A stretch of 64,000 nucleotides of DNA, taken from the NCBI GenBank assembly GCA_965277535.1, contig OZ255825.1, positions 1,984,001 through 2,048,000 of the forward strand, in the 5' to 3' direction. Positions within the stretch are counted from its first letter, which is position 1. Each line of letters opens with the position of its first letter. The position numbers and the translations under genes are program-made. Shown here one piece after another: positions 1 to 8,366 of the stretch. This DNA is from Ilyomonas sp965277535 (GTDB lineage Bacteria; Bacteroidota; Bacteroidia; Chitinophagales; Chitinophagaceae). The notes beneath the pieces were generated by a model that did not search any database, had not been told where the DNA came from, and saw nothing but the letters and a program-made list of their open reading frames with translations.

Positions 1-1
1 G

Positions 2-247
2 GATAAAATGCTTCGCGAACTGGAAGATTTAAAAAACAGCCAGACTTCGATTTTAAAGAAAGTAGCCCAGATAGAAGCCGATAATATGAATGCAAATGTA
101 ACTTTACTGGAAGAAGAACTGCCGGATCTGCATGAACATGCTGATGCTACCGTTGAAACCGTTACCAAATTAATTGAAAAATTACAGGATTACAGAGATG
201 ATTTTGTAAAAAAATACAATCTGGATGTAGCAGAAGAAGCTATCTAA
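2..247 (+). CDS. C-terminal part of a coiled-coil protein, 5' end outside window or short gene
   Basis: The frame is open from the window edge to a stop at 245-247, and the first ATG is at 8, so this is either an 79-residue protein or the tail of a longer one. The visible part is charged and strongly helical, with heptad-like Leu/Ile spacing (LEDLKNSQTSILKKVAQIE near the start, TKLIEKLQDYRDDFVKKY near the end), which suggests a coiled coil. There is no signal peptide or membrane segment in the visible part. I do not recognise a family. A hairpin with a T tract follows the stop closely, so transcription probably ends here. Confidence 0.6.
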   Translation, partial: DKMLRELEDLKNSQTSILKKVAQIEADNMNANVTLLEEELPDLHEHADATVETVTKLIEKLQDYRDDFVKKYNLDVAEEAI

Positions 248-269
248 AAGCTTTCGAGAAAGGAAAACA

Positions 270-306
270 AAAAGCTGTCTTACTTTATGCAGGGCAGCTT
301 TTGTTT
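270..306 (+). terminator. Intrinsic terminator after the first gene
   Basis: Arms AAAAGCTG and CAGCTTTT are separated by a short loop and followed by TGTTTTAT. It sits 25 bases after the stop of the plus-strand gene and before the convergent minus-strand gene that ends at 350, so it may work in both directions. Confidence 0.7.
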
Positions 307-349
307 TATACAATTAAACTCTTCAATTAACAATATTCAATCACTCATA

Positions 350-1492
350 TTATCCTCTTTCCATAATGCGCAGCCAGCGCTCAGGAAGCTCGTTGTTTCG
401 CGCCGAAACATAATCGTTGTGTGTGCAGGCAACATAATTTCCTTCCGGCATTTTCATCCACCAGCGATGCGTTTTTTTGCTTTGCAAAAACACGGTGTCG
501 GTTTCCGAAAACGCCATGTGGTATTCATTAAAATTATGCGTTTCGCTAAAGTGCGCTTCGTTCTTACTTTTATAAACACCATCCATGTAATACCAAAGCA
601 TGTGGCTCAGTTGCTTTGCGGTTAGTTCATGCACATCAAGCGATGGCTGATAGCCATACAACCCCACCGATTTTACATTGCTGCTCAAGCCGGCATACTG
701 CATCAGTGTGCAGGCTTCTTCACCATTAAAACCATTGGGTGATATGGTGTTGGCAGGTGCTGCAGCGTGTTGCATTGCAGCAATATCAAACGAAAACAAA
801 TGGCTGTTGCGAATGGCAGGCTCCATCTCATCAATGTTTTCTTTTACTCTTCCTACGCGGTAACAATCAAACCTTAATTTATCAATGGTTTCAAGCATGG
901 TTGGATGAACCAGATAACTCTGAAACCCAATGTGATTGTAGTGTTTAATAAAGTTAGGCGACGACGTAAGCAGTTTCATTAAAAAGTTATCAGAAGCAAG
1001 CACGCTGTCCATGTTCAAATCAATACGGGCATCTACACAAGTGGCTTCAATCACGGTTTCCATACTTGCAAACGCCGCATATTGAGCCAGCGTTACATCG
1101 TGCGATCCGCCAATGATTACCACACGCTTACCCTGTTGTATCAATTCGCTTGTTACTGCCTGAATGGCTGCATACGTGTCGTGCAAACTTGCACCGGGTT
1201 TTATATTGCCCACGTCTGCCAACTGCACTTCTTTGTGCCAGTGATACAAGGCATAAAACGCTTTGCGTACATCATTCGGTGCTTTGAAGTTGTTTGCACT
1301 TCCCGCCGCGCCGCGCATTTCGCCACAGCCAACCAACACTACATCAGCCTTTTCAATATCCGGAAAGTGTTCGTCAAACAAATCAATGTGATCGCCCAAC
1401 TGGGTTTGATGATAGGATTCATCTTCCGAAATTTCATACTTGTTTACCGGCTCTAAAAAATCGGCTACGTTATACAGCGGAGATTGCGACAT
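350..1492 (-). CDS. Formimidoylglutamase-like protein (arginase superfamily)
   Basis: The 380-residue protein has the arginase/ureohydrolase fold signature. Motifs appear in the right order: GGSHDVT, then VDARIDLN, then SFDIAAM followed by APANTISPNGFNGEEAC. Formimidoylglutamases hydrolyse N-formimidoyl-glutamate to glutamate and formamide in histidine breakdown. In classical ureohydrolases the metal site uses GGDHS, DAHxD and SxDxDxxDP. Here the second motif has Arg where His is expected and the third has Ala where a second Asp is expected, so the binuclear manganese site looks incomplete. The C-terminal PNGF/GEEAC block is typical of the Bacteroidota branch of the family. No other hut genes are adjacent. 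The fold assignment is firm; the catalytic activity is uncertain. Confidence 0.8.
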   Translation of the reverse strand: MSQSPLYNVADFLEPVNKYEISEDESYHQTQLGDHIDLFDEHFPDIEKADVVLVGCGEMRGAAGSANNFKAPNDVRKAFYALYHWHKEVQLADVGNIKPGASLHDTYAAIQAVTSELIQQGKRVVIIGGSHDVTLAQYAAFASMETVIEATCVDARIDLNMDSVLASDNFLMKLLTSSPNFIKHYNHIGFQSYLVHPTMLETIDKLRFDCYRVGRVKENIDEMEPAIRNSHLFSFDIAAMQHAAAPANTISPNGFNGEEACTLMQYAGLSSNVKSVGLYGYQPSLDVHELTAKQLSHMLWYYMDGVYKSKNEAHFSETHNFNEYHMAFSETDTVFLQSKKTHRWWMKMPEGNYVACTHNDYVSARNNELPERWLRIMERG

Positions 1493-1553
1493 GGACCATT
1501 TTTATTAACGACAAACATACACTTCCATGACCTCATTTCAGTAAAATGTGGAT

Positions 1554-1561
1554 TAGCTTTG
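1554..1561 (+). promoter_or_regulatory. Candidate -7 element TAGCTTTG
   Basis: This matches the Bacteroidota -7 consensus TAnnTTTG and lies 25 bases before the start codon at 1586. No clear -33 TTG is seen at the expected spacing, so support is partial. Confidence 0.4.
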
Positions 1562-1585
1562 TAGCACAAAATAATTATCCTATCC

Positions 1586-2092
1586 ATGGAAACGATGATA
1601 AACAACAAAGTGGCGGAAAGCGGAATTGTTACCCTTGATTTAGAAGCGTTTCATCCGAAAGGCGATATTGTGGTTTTTGATATAAAGGATTATCTTTTTA
1701 TGGGTTTGATTTTGAAAGAAAAAGATTTTCGTCTCGCCTTGCAAAATCTGGAAGTGGAACTGTATCGGGATAAATATGTGGCAGTGCTTTGCACGGCAGA
1801 TGCCATCATCCCGATGTGGGCTTACATGCTGATTGCAAGCACGCTGAACGGCATTGCAAAAGATGTGGTGTTTGGAAACGAACAAACGGTAATCAATACT
1901 GTTTTTATAAAAAATCTGTCAAAACTAAATGTGGAAGAATATGCCGACAAGCGCGTTGTGGTAAAGGGCTGCGGCGATGTAAAAATTCCTGAAACGGCTT
2001 ACACCGAAATCACCAATTTGCTCCGACCTGTTGCCAAAACCATCATGTACGGCGAGCCTTGCAGCACCGTTCCGATTTATAAAAAAAGATAG
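1586..2092 (+). CDS. DUF2480 family protein
   Basis: The 168-residue cytoplasmic protein matches the Bacteroidota-specific DUF2480 family. Recognisable features are an N-terminal VTLDLEAFHP segment, FDIKDYLFMGLILKEKDFR, a central AVLCTADAIIPMWAYMLIAS block, and a C-terminal KGCGDVKIPETAYTEIT segment. The family has no established biochemical function. A later ATG at 1595 would also fit the family N terminus, so the exact start may be three codons downstream. A candidate -7 box lies upstream. It stands alone, divergent from the formimidoylglutamase-like gene and convergent with the TIR gene. Confidence 0.85.
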   Translation: METMINNKVAESGIVTLDLEAFHPKGDIVVFDIKDYLFMGLILKEKDFRLALQNLEVELYRDKYVAVLCTADAIIPMWAYMLIASTLNGIAKDVVFGNEQTVINTVFIKNLSKLNVEEYADKRVVVKGCGDVKIPETAYTEITNLLRPVAKTIMYGEPCSTVPIYKKR

Positions 2093-2193
2093 TTGAGATA
2101 GAACGCAGACTTTGTGTACAGATGCGCCTATTTTTAAATGAAAACAAAAGCCTGATCACTTTTGTTTTTGCCCATATTTTACGAGAGCGATTG

Positions 2194-2757
2194 CTATACT
2201 CTTTTTGTCAATTCATCAAACAACTTTACCGCTATTCTTTGCTGGTCGGCTTCGCTGTTTACTTTTTCTGTGGTTGAATCATTATCTTCTGCGCCTTCCT
2301 CTGTTTTATTATAACCACTTTCATAAGAGGCACCATCTGCATCGCCTCCTTCTGTTTCAGCATGTCCGCCTCTGTAAGTAACTTTTTCTTTGGGTTTTGA
2401 TTTTTTGATGCCATGCGAAATAAAACTACTCATGTTAATGCCCTGGTATGCCGATAAATCGTGCGGCATCTGCGTATCGTCCAGCATAATGGGCATAATG
2501 TCTTTCGCTTTTTGAATGGCAAGCTGGTATTCTTTTTTTACCCATTCTGATTGCGCTGAATGGCTGCACCAAAACACTACTACCATGCCTGCATCAGCAA
2601 GTGCTTCCAGTAGTTGCGGCTCCCAGGGCTTGCCTATTTCAAGGTTATCATAATCCTGAAAAACCAAATCCTGCCGCAGCCCGCGAATGAGTTTTACAAC
2701 GGGCGCAATAAAATCTTTATCGGCATGACTGTACGAAATAAAAACGCCTTTTTTCAT
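2194..2757 (-). CDS. Stand-alone TIR-domain protein
   Basis: Residues 1-125 form a TIR domain: strand A with FISYSHADKD, then the QDYDNLEIGKPW loop, the MVVVFWCSHSAQSEWVKKEY segment, and a later PIMLDD strand. In enzymatic TIR domains a Glu in the SEWxxxE context is the NADase catalytic residue, and Glu76 is in that place here. The last 60 residues are acidic and Gly/Ser-rich, probably disordered, ending in a short helix. There is no transmembrane segment and no N-terminal sensor domain. TIR proteins in bacteria often deplete NAD or make cyclic ADP-ribose signals in anti-phage defence. No ThsA, STING, cyclase or other partner is adjacent, so a defence role is only a possibility. Confidence 0.85.
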   Translation of the reverse strand: MKKGVFISYSHADKDFIAPVVKLIRGLRQDLVFQDYDNLEIGKPWEPQLLEALADAGMVVVFWCSHSAQSEWVKKEYQLAIQKAKDIMPIMLDDTQMPHDLSAYQGINMSSFISHGIKKSKPKEKVTYRGGHAETEGGDADGASYESGYNKTEEGAEDNDSTTEKVNSEADQQRIAVKLFDELTKRV

Positions 2758-3016
2758 AGCAGAGAATTGAATTGTATGAAGTGGACAAAAATTGATGCAA
2801 AAACAAAAACAGAGCTGATTTGTTTCTTTTAAAAGAACTTCATCAAATGTAAGTCTTTTATAAAATGATGCAAAAGCAAACTTGCGAATGGCGTTTATTT
2901 GTAATTGAAAGCCATCAGATTTCCTTCAGAATCAGCCTCTTTTTTTGTACGAAAACAAACCATTGCAGCAATGGCTTTCTTTCATAAAAAAGAATGCTAT
3001 GTTGCCAAACATTCCG

Positions 3017-4276
3017 ATGAATTACAAACGTTTTTGGTTTTGCCTCTTTTTTCTTTGCATTCTTTCAAACGCAATGCCTGTGCACCTTTGCGCCCAATCC
3101 AAATCGCTGGACGATTATATCAATGCAGCACAGCAAAACAGTCCGCTGTTGAAAGAAATTAAGAACAACATTCTTCTCAATCACATTGACAGCCTGCGTA
3201 TCTTGGCAACTTACAAGCCACAGGTAAATGGTGTGAGTTACAACTACGCGGCTCCCGTTGTTCATGGCTTTGGTTATGATGGCGCCATCAGCAATGTATA
3301 TAATGTAAGCGAGCAGGTAAGCGCAACGCAATTGCTGGTAAGCAAACGCAATTTGCGCATTCAGTTCAACGGCATTCAGTTGCTCAATGATTCGTTAGCC
3401 ATTGCCGGAAAAATAACAGAGCAGGATTTGAAACGCACCATCACCGCGGCTTACATTGCAGCGTATGGAAGCTGGCGGCAATATTCGTTCAACAAAGAAG
3501 TGTATGATTTGCTTTCAGCAGAAGACACCATTTTAAAAAAACTAACACAAGCCAGTGTCTATCGGCAAACCGATTATCTTACTTTTTTGGTAACGCTGCA
3601 ACAGCAACATCTTTTGATTACACAAGCTAAAACCCAATACCAGAGCGACTTTGCAACGTTGAACTATGTAAGCGGATTGTTCGACACAACGCTCACTCCG
3701 CTTGACTCTCCGCGAATTGAAATTGCGCAACTGCCCGAAATGAACGCTTCTATCTTCTATCAAAAATTTACCGTTGATAGTTTGTTGTTAGAAAATACAG
3801 GCAGGCAAATTGATCTGGCTTATCGCCCCAAAGTAACGTTGGGCGCGGATGCAGGTTATGTGTCGTCGTTTGTTTATACGCCTTTTAAAAACTGGGGCGC
3901 CAGTGCCAGTGTAAATGTAATTGTACCGATATACGATGGCAGGCAGCGAAAGTTATCTCATAAAAGAGTAGATATTTTAGAGAACACAAGAGCAGCTTAC
4001 CGCGACTTTTTTGCCACGCAATACAACCAGCAAATTGCGCAGCTTACGCAACAATTGAACAACACAAAAACAGTAATTGCAGAAACGGCTAACCAGTTGA
4101 AATATGTGCGTGCTCTGATTGTTGCCAATGGCAAATTGCTGGCGACCGGCGATGTGCGCATTGCCGATTATGTAATTGCCATCAACAACTTTTTGAACGC
4201 GCAAAATGTGGTGATTCAAAATACCGTAGCCCAATTTCAAATCATTACCCAAATCAATTATTGGAACAAACGATGA
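3017..4276 (+). CDS. TolC-family outer-membrane efflux protein
   Basis: The start at 3017 gives 419 residues with a signal peptide (FWFCLFFLCILSNAMPVHLC, then AQ). The frame extends upstream, but that stretch does not look like a signal sequence. Mature features fit the TolC/OEP family: long helical segments with Gln/Asn-rich heptads (near GLFDTTLTPLDSP and QLTQQLNNTKTVIAETANQL) separated by short barrel strands, among them GADAGYVSSF and SVNVIVPIYDGRQRK, which resembles the canonical P(I/L)(F/Y)DGG turn. It acts as the outer-membrane channel of a tripartite efflux system. The stop overlaps the start of the next gene by an ATGA, so the two are translationally coupled. Confidence 0.85.
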   Translation: MNYKRFWFCLFFLCILSNAMPVHLCAQSKSLDDYINAAQQNSPLLKEIKNNILLNHIDSLRILATYKPQVNGVSYNYAAPVVHGFGYDGAISNVYNVSEQVSATQLLVSKRNLRIQFNGIQLLNDSLAIAGKITEQDLKRTITAAYIAAYGSWRQYSFNKEVYDLLSAEDTILKKLTQASVYRQTDYLTFLVTLQQQHLLITQAKTQYQSDFATLNYVSGLFDTTLTPLDSPRIEIAQLPEMNASIFYQKFTVDSLLLENTGRQIDLAYRPKVTLGADAGYVSSFVYTPFKNWGASASVNVIVPIYDGRQRKLSHKRVDILENTRAAYRDFFATQYNQQIAQLTQQLNNTKTVIAETANQLKYVRALIVANGKLLATGDVRIADYVIAINNFLNAQNVVIQNTVAQFQIITQINYWNKR

Positions 4277-5208
4277 AGAAATACAAGGTTTTGTTTTGCT
4301 CACTTTCTTTGTTTTGCTTGCTGATAAATTCATGCAAAAACAAAGGGGCCAATGCAGACGAAGATGTATCGCCTGACGATGCTGTAACGCCGGTTACCAT
4401 CACACAACCCACGCATCAAACCATGAGCGAAACGGTTGAAGTGAATGCCATTTCTTCTTTCTTATTAAAAACTTATGTGAAGGCAAGCGCAGTAGGTTAT
4501 CTGCAAACGGCAAACATTCATCTGGGCGAATATGTAACGAAAGGGCAAACTTTATTTACCATCAAAACCAAAGAAGCGCAGGCTTTGGGAAGCACTATTA
4601 ACAGCCTCGATACATCGTTGCATTTTGAAGGTGTGATAAAAATAAAATCTACCGGCAACGGCTACATCACACAATTGACTTACACAACCGGAAATTATGT
4701 GCAGGATGGCGAGCAACTGGCTGAAATAACTGATAAAAATAGCTTTGTCTTTTTGTTGGATTTGCCTTACGAATTAAAGCCTTATCTATCGCTGAAACAG
4801 GCTCTCACGCTGCGTTTGCCGGATAGTACAATTTTAAATGGCTATGTGCAATCAGCGTTGCCTACTATTGATTCAGCAGCGCAAACACAACGTTATATCA
4901 TCAAAGTAAATACGGATAAACTGATACCTGAAAATCTGATTGCCAAAGTACAAATTGTAAAACACCAAACACCAAACGCGGTAGTTGTTCCTAAAGCCGC
5001 CGTGCTGAGCAATGAAGAGCAAACCCAGTTTTGGATCATGAAAGTTTTGAACGATAGTATTGCTGTAAAAACAAACATTCAAAAAGGATTGGAATCGAAC
5101 AGCGAAGTGCAAATTCTTCAGCCTTCTTTAAATGATTCTGATAAAATTGTTTTGATGGGAAATTACGGCTTGGGCGATACGGCGAAAATTAAGATTGAAG
5201 AAAAATGA
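4273..5208 (+). CDS. HlyD/RND-type periplasmic adaptor lipoprotein
   Basis: Starting at the ATG that overlaps the preceding stop, the protein has 311 residues and a lipoprotein signal with the lipobox LLINSC (Cys21). It contains the split lipoyl-type hairpin expected of membrane fusion proteins: SAVGYLQTANIHLGEYVTKG on one side and GNGYITQLTYTTGNYVQDGE on the other, followed by beta-barrel and membrane-proximal segments (AVVVPKAAVLSNEEQTQFW). It would link an inner-membrane pump to the TolC channel encoded just upstream. No RND or ABC pump follows; the next 375 bases are a repeat element. The pump must lie elsewhere or has been lost. Confidence 0.85.
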   Translation: MKKYKVLFCSLSLFCLLINSCKNKGANADEDVSPDDAVTPVTITQPTHQTMSETVEVNAISSFLLKTYVKASAVGYLQTANIHLGEYVTKGQTLFTIKTKEAQALGSTINSLDTSLHFEGVIKIKSTGNGYITQLTYTTGNYVQDGEQLAEITDKNSFVFLLDLPYELKPYLSLKQALTLRLPDSTILNGYVQSALPTIDSAAQTQRYIIKVNTDKLIPENLIAKVQIVKHQTPNAVVVPKAAVLSNEEQTQFWIMKVLNDSIAVKTNIQKGLESNSEVQILQPSLNDSDKIVLMGNYGLGDTAKIKIEEK

Positions 5209-5250
5209 GATTTCATTTGGTTGAATTTTAGATTGAAAGTGCAAGCCTTT

Positions 5251-5488
5251 CGTCATTCCGCAAGTCTTGTCCCGATTTATCGGGATGCCCTCAACACGCA
5301 CTCGTCATAAATTACTTTCACGAGGGCTTTGTGCGGAATCTGATGATTGAGTAATGAACTTGCTGAAATGAGATACAGTGTTTACAACTTAATAACTTAG
5401 TTCAAATTTCGGAGAGCAGATTCCGCACAAAGCCCTCGCTATCTCGATGAAGGTTTGAGTTCGTGTTGAGGGCAATTGCGGAATGACG
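5251..5488. repeat. Nested inverted-repeat element, copy 1
   Basis: Three perfect inverted pairs are nested inside one another in this 375-base spacer. The outer pair is CGTCATTCCGCAA (5251-5263) with its complement at 5476-5488. The middle pair is GCCCTCAACACG (5287-5298) with its complement at 5462-5473. The inner pair is 22 bases long (5321-5342 and 5417-5438; it starts CGAGGGCTTTGTGCGG). The inner arms enclose 74 bases. A further small hairpin, CCCGATTTATCGGG, lies at 5271-5284. A second copy with the same inner arms and the same 74-base spacing lies at 52898-53078. There is no coding sequence in it. Confidence 0.85.
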
Positions 5489-5561
5489 CGATCATCCAAA
5501 ATTTTTCAAACTAAGTTGTTAGTATTTGCTACAAACAACGAACTGCCTGATTGATAAAACT

Positions 5562-5569
5562 TATTTTTG
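5562..5569 (+). promoter_or_regulatory. Candidate -7 element TATTTTTG
   Basis: This fits TAnnTTTG and sits 15 bases before the GTG start of the DUF3109 gene. It gives that gene its own promoter after the repeat element. No convincing -33 box is seen. Confidence 0.4.
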
Positions 5570-5584
5570 TAACAAAACAAAACT

Positions 5585-6166
5585 GTGATAGCGATTGATA
5601 ATAAACTGATCAGTGATGAAGTGCTGCAGGCGCAGTTTGTATGCGATCTTACAAAGTGCAAAGGTGGCTGTTGTGAAGATGGTGATGCCGGTGCACCGCT
5701 CGAAATTGACGAATTGAAAGAGTTGATTGATAATTATGAAGTGGTAAAACCTTATCTTTCAAAAGAAGGCATTACTGAAATTGAAAAGAGCGGCAAATAC
5801 TTATATGATAAAGACTTTGGGTGGGTAACACCAACTATTAAAGGCGGCATTTGTGCGTATGGAACCCGTGATGAAAACGGCATTATTAAATGCGGTATTG
5901 AAGCGGCTTTTTATAATGGCAAACTAAAATGGAAAAAACCAATCAGTTGTCATCTATTTCCTATCCGCACACGCAATAGCAGTCGCGATGAAGATGTGGA
6001 ATACCTGAATTATGAGCCGCGGCCCTCTTTGTGCAAAGCTGCTTGTAAGCTGGGCAAGCAGTTGAAAGTGCCGGTGTTTATCTTTTTAAAAGAAGCCATA
6101 ATTCGCAAATGGGGAGAACAATTTTATGAAGCATTGGAAGCGAGTGCAGAGCATGTAAAAAAATGA
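5585..6166 (+). CDS. DUF3109 family protein, cysteine-rich (GTG start)
   Basis: The 193-residue protein begins with the family-typical MIAIDNKLISDEVLQAQFVC, which supports the GTG at 5585 as the true start. Cysteines fall in conserved clusters: FVCDLTKCKGGCCEDGDAGA near the N terminus, GGICAYG and IIKCGIE in the middle, and ISCHLFPIR and LCKAACKLG towards the C terminus. This spacing is typical of the DUF3109 family (related to YkgJ-type CxxCxxxCC proteins), which probably binds a metal or Fe-S cluster. No reaction is established. It is followed after three bases by a secreted protein gene and shortly after by a LutB-like gene, suggesting an operon. Confidence 0.85.
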   Translation: MIAIDNKLISDEVLQAQFVCDLTKCKGGCCEDGDAGAPLEIDELKELIDNYEVVKPYLSKEGITEIEKSGKYLYDKDFGWVTPTIKGGICAYGTRDENGIIKCGIEAAFYNGKLKWKKPISCHLFPIRTRNSSRDEDVEYLNYEPRPSLCKAACKLGKQLKVPVFIFLKEAIIRKWGEQFYEALEASAEHVKK

Positions 6167-6169
6167 GTA

Positions 6170-6868
6170 ATGAAGTTCAGACTGATTATCCCAATCTTAT
6201 TTATTTTGCTTTTACAATCCCCCTCACTCACTGTACAGCATCAATATACGGTGAATGGACGGATTGACACTACACTTCTCGATTTTCATAAGCTTTTTCC
6301 ATTTTATAATGATAGTGAAAGCAGAGCTTTATTAGAAAGCGTACCTATATTAAAGGATACAAATGAAATGAAGATTGTAGAAGCTCACACAAAGGCAGAC
6401 ATTGCTATAATTTATTTTTATGAGAATGATTCATTAATAAAACCTCATGATTCTACTTTATCAGGAATTGATTATGCAGCAGCAACTTGCCTAGGAAATT
6501 ATTACAGTGATACTTTGCACCTCTCAGTTAGTATAGGCTTTTTTGGAGGAATGGGTGTTGCTATCAAGATGACAAAGAATGGATTCAATGGTTATTATTT
6601 CCAAGATGTAAACGGAGAGCCGGTATTTAAGAAGCACTTGTCCGATAAAAATTATTCTTCTCAGATAGTCGTTAATGCAACAAATGAGAAACTCACTTTG
6701 AACACGCAGCCTAATTTTAAAAATAATGAGATTCTGGTAGGCGAATATGAAGGCACTTTTGAACCATTCTATGAAGAATCCGGTAAGCAGGATTTGGCAA
6801 AAAAGTTTAGAGTGAAGACGACATTTAAGTGTATGATACATAGCTTACAAAGCACAAAATTCAAATAA
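6170..6868 (+). CDS. Hypothetical secreted protein
   Basis: The 232-residue protein starts with a clear signal peptide (MKFRLIIPILFILLLQSPSL). The rest is soluble, with no further hydrophobic segment, and is rich in Asn, Lys, Asp and aromatic residues. I recognise no domain. The start lies three bases after the stop of the DUF3109 gene and the end is 15 bases before the next ATG, so it is probably co-transcribed with both. Codon usage is slightly more AT-rich than its neighbours. Confidence 0.65.
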   Translation: MKFRLIIPILFILLLQSPSLTVQHQYTVNGRIDTTLLDFHKLFPFYNDSESRALLESVPILKDTNEMKIVEAHTKADIAIIYFYENDSLIKPHDSTLSGIDYAAATCLGNYYSDTLHLSVSIGFFGGMGVAIKMTKNGFNGYYFQDVNGEPVFKKHLSDKNYSSQIVVNATNEKLTLNTQPNFKNNEILVGEYEGTFEPFYEESGKQDLAKKFRVKTTFKCMIHSLQSTKFK

Positions 6869-6883
6869 TTAATTCTATTGAAT

Positions 6884-8266
6884 ATGAGTCAAACAGCCTC
6901 AACATTTATAGCCAAAAGCACCGTCAAAGCTGCCGATCTGGAACACCGGCGCACCATCAATTTCAACATGGGCAAGTACAATTCGGCTGTGCCTGTTGGA
7001 AAAGAACAGTTTGATAAACTGATGCAGGTTCGCGAGCTGGCAAAGAACCGCAAATGGAAAGCCATTGAACATTTAGACAGTTATCTCGAGCGGTTTGAAC
7101 AACAAATTACAGCGCGCGGTGCAAAAGTGTTGTGGGCAGAAACCGGCGATGATGCTTTACGGGAAATCGAAAATATCTGCAAAACCAAAGAGTGCAAAAC
7201 GCTGGTGAAAAGCAAGAGTATGGTTACGGAAGAAATTCACCTGAACAAGCATTTGGAGAAGCTGGGAATTGAAAGCGTGGAAACCGATTTGGGTGAATAC
7301 ATTCAACAGTTGGATGAAGAGCCGCCGTATCATATTGTTACCCCTGCCATGCACAAAAGCAAGGAAGACATTGCACGATTGTACAATAAAAAATTCGGCA
7401 TTTCCGACACTTCAACGCCCGAACAAATCACTCTTTACACAAGAAACCTGCTACGCGAAAAATATGTGGCTGCAGAAGTAGGCGTAACCGGCGCTAATTT
7501 TATTTTGGCTGATATTGGTGCCGTTGCAGTTTCGGAAAACGAAGGCAATGCACGGTTAAGTTGTGCATTTCCAAAAACGCATATTGTGGTGGTTGGCATC
7601 GAAAAAGTATTGCCCTCCATCAACGATTTGTATTTGTTCTGGCCGCTGTTGGCAACCTTCGGAACCGGGCAAAAAGTAACTTCTTACAATACCATTATTG
7701 CTGGTCCAAAACAACCTGGCGAAACTGACGGACCGGAAGAAATGTATGTGATTTTATTAGACAATGGCAGAACCAATTTGCTATCCAATGTAAAGACGCG
7801 TGAAGCCTTGTATTGTATTCGTTGCGGCGCTTGTTTGAATGCTTGCCCGATTTATAAAAATATTGGCGGACATACGTATGGCACCACTTATAGCGGGCCT
7901 ATTGGCAGCGTGATTACTCCACACTTGAAAAATTTGGACGAATACAAACATTTAAGTTATGCCTCAAGCCTGTGTGGCAATTGCACTGAGGTTTGCCCGG
8001 TAAGAATCAACCTGCATGAATTATTGCTCGAAAACCGTTATGAATCTGTAAAAGAAGGCGATAGCAAATGGAGTGAAAAGATGGCCTGGAAAGGCTGGAA
8101 AAGGGCAAGCCTAAACCGCAAAATGATGAACATGGGCAATGGAAAACTAAAGAATGCTTTTATTAATAAAGTATTCACGAGTTGGACAAAACACAGAGGG
8201 AGTCTGCATTTCAGTGATAAAACATTTAATGAAATGTGGAAAGAAAGAGAAAAGGCTGCGCGATGA
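6884..8266 (+). CDS. lutB: LutB/LldF-like Fe-S protein (lactate utilisation type)
   Basis: The 460-residue protein has an N-terminal LUD-type domain (ARGAKVLWAETGDDALREIE, then GVTGANFILADIGAVAVSEN) and two C-terminal 4Fe-4S ligand sets: CIRCGACLNACPIY near residue 310 and CGNCTEVCPV near residue 364. LutB is the Fe-S subunit of the LutABC complex that oxidises L-lactate to pyruvate. Length and domain order match. A TTG at 6878 is an alternative start, but the ATG at 6884 gives a natural N terminus. Neither LutA (CCG domain) nor LutC is adjacent, so the partners must be elsewhere. The upstream genes are a DUF3109 protein and a secreted protein. Confidence 0.85.
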   Translation: MSQTASTFIAKSTVKAADLEHRRTINFNMGKYNSAVPVGKEQFDKLMQVRELAKNRKWKAIEHLDSYLERFEQQITARGAKVLWAETGDDALREIENICKTKECKTLVKSKSMVTEEIHLNKHLEKLGIESVETDLGEYIQQLDEEPPYHIVTPAMHKSKEDIARLYNKKFGISDTSTPEQITLYTRNLLREKYVAAEVGVTGANFILADIGAVAVSENEGNARLSCAFPKTHIVVVGIEKVLPSINDLYLFWPLLATFGTGQKVTSYNTIIAGPKQPGETDGPEEMYVILLDNGRTNLLSNVKTREALYCIRCGACLNACPIYKNIGGHTYGTTYSGPIGSVITPHLKNLDEYKHLSYASSLCGNCTEVCPVRINLHELLLENRYESVKEGDSKWSEKMAWKGWKRASLNRKMMNMGNGKLKNAFINKVFTSWTKHRGSLHFSDKTFNEMWKEREKAAR

Positions 8267-8326
8267 TTTGAACCACAGAGGCAGGGAGAACAGGGAAATT
8301 TACAGAGAAATTTCTCGTTATTGAGA

Positions 8327-8362
8327 AAACGCTGACAGGGTTTCGAAACCCTGTCAGCGTTT
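8327..8362. terminator. Perfect 36-base palindrome, bidirectional terminator
   Basis: Arms AAACGCTGACAGGGTTTC and their exact complement are joined without a spacer, so the hairpin folds with a small TTCGAA-type tip. It lies between two convergent genes, 61 bases after the LutB-like stop and 4 bases after the GH97 stop. The AAA/TTT ends give T tracts in both directions. Confidence 0.75.
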
Positions 8363-8366
8363 CATT

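Noticed and set aside
350..1530. Plus-strand frames opposite the formimidoylglutamase-like gene
   Set aside because: These are antisense shadows of a well-supported gene with low-quality composition.
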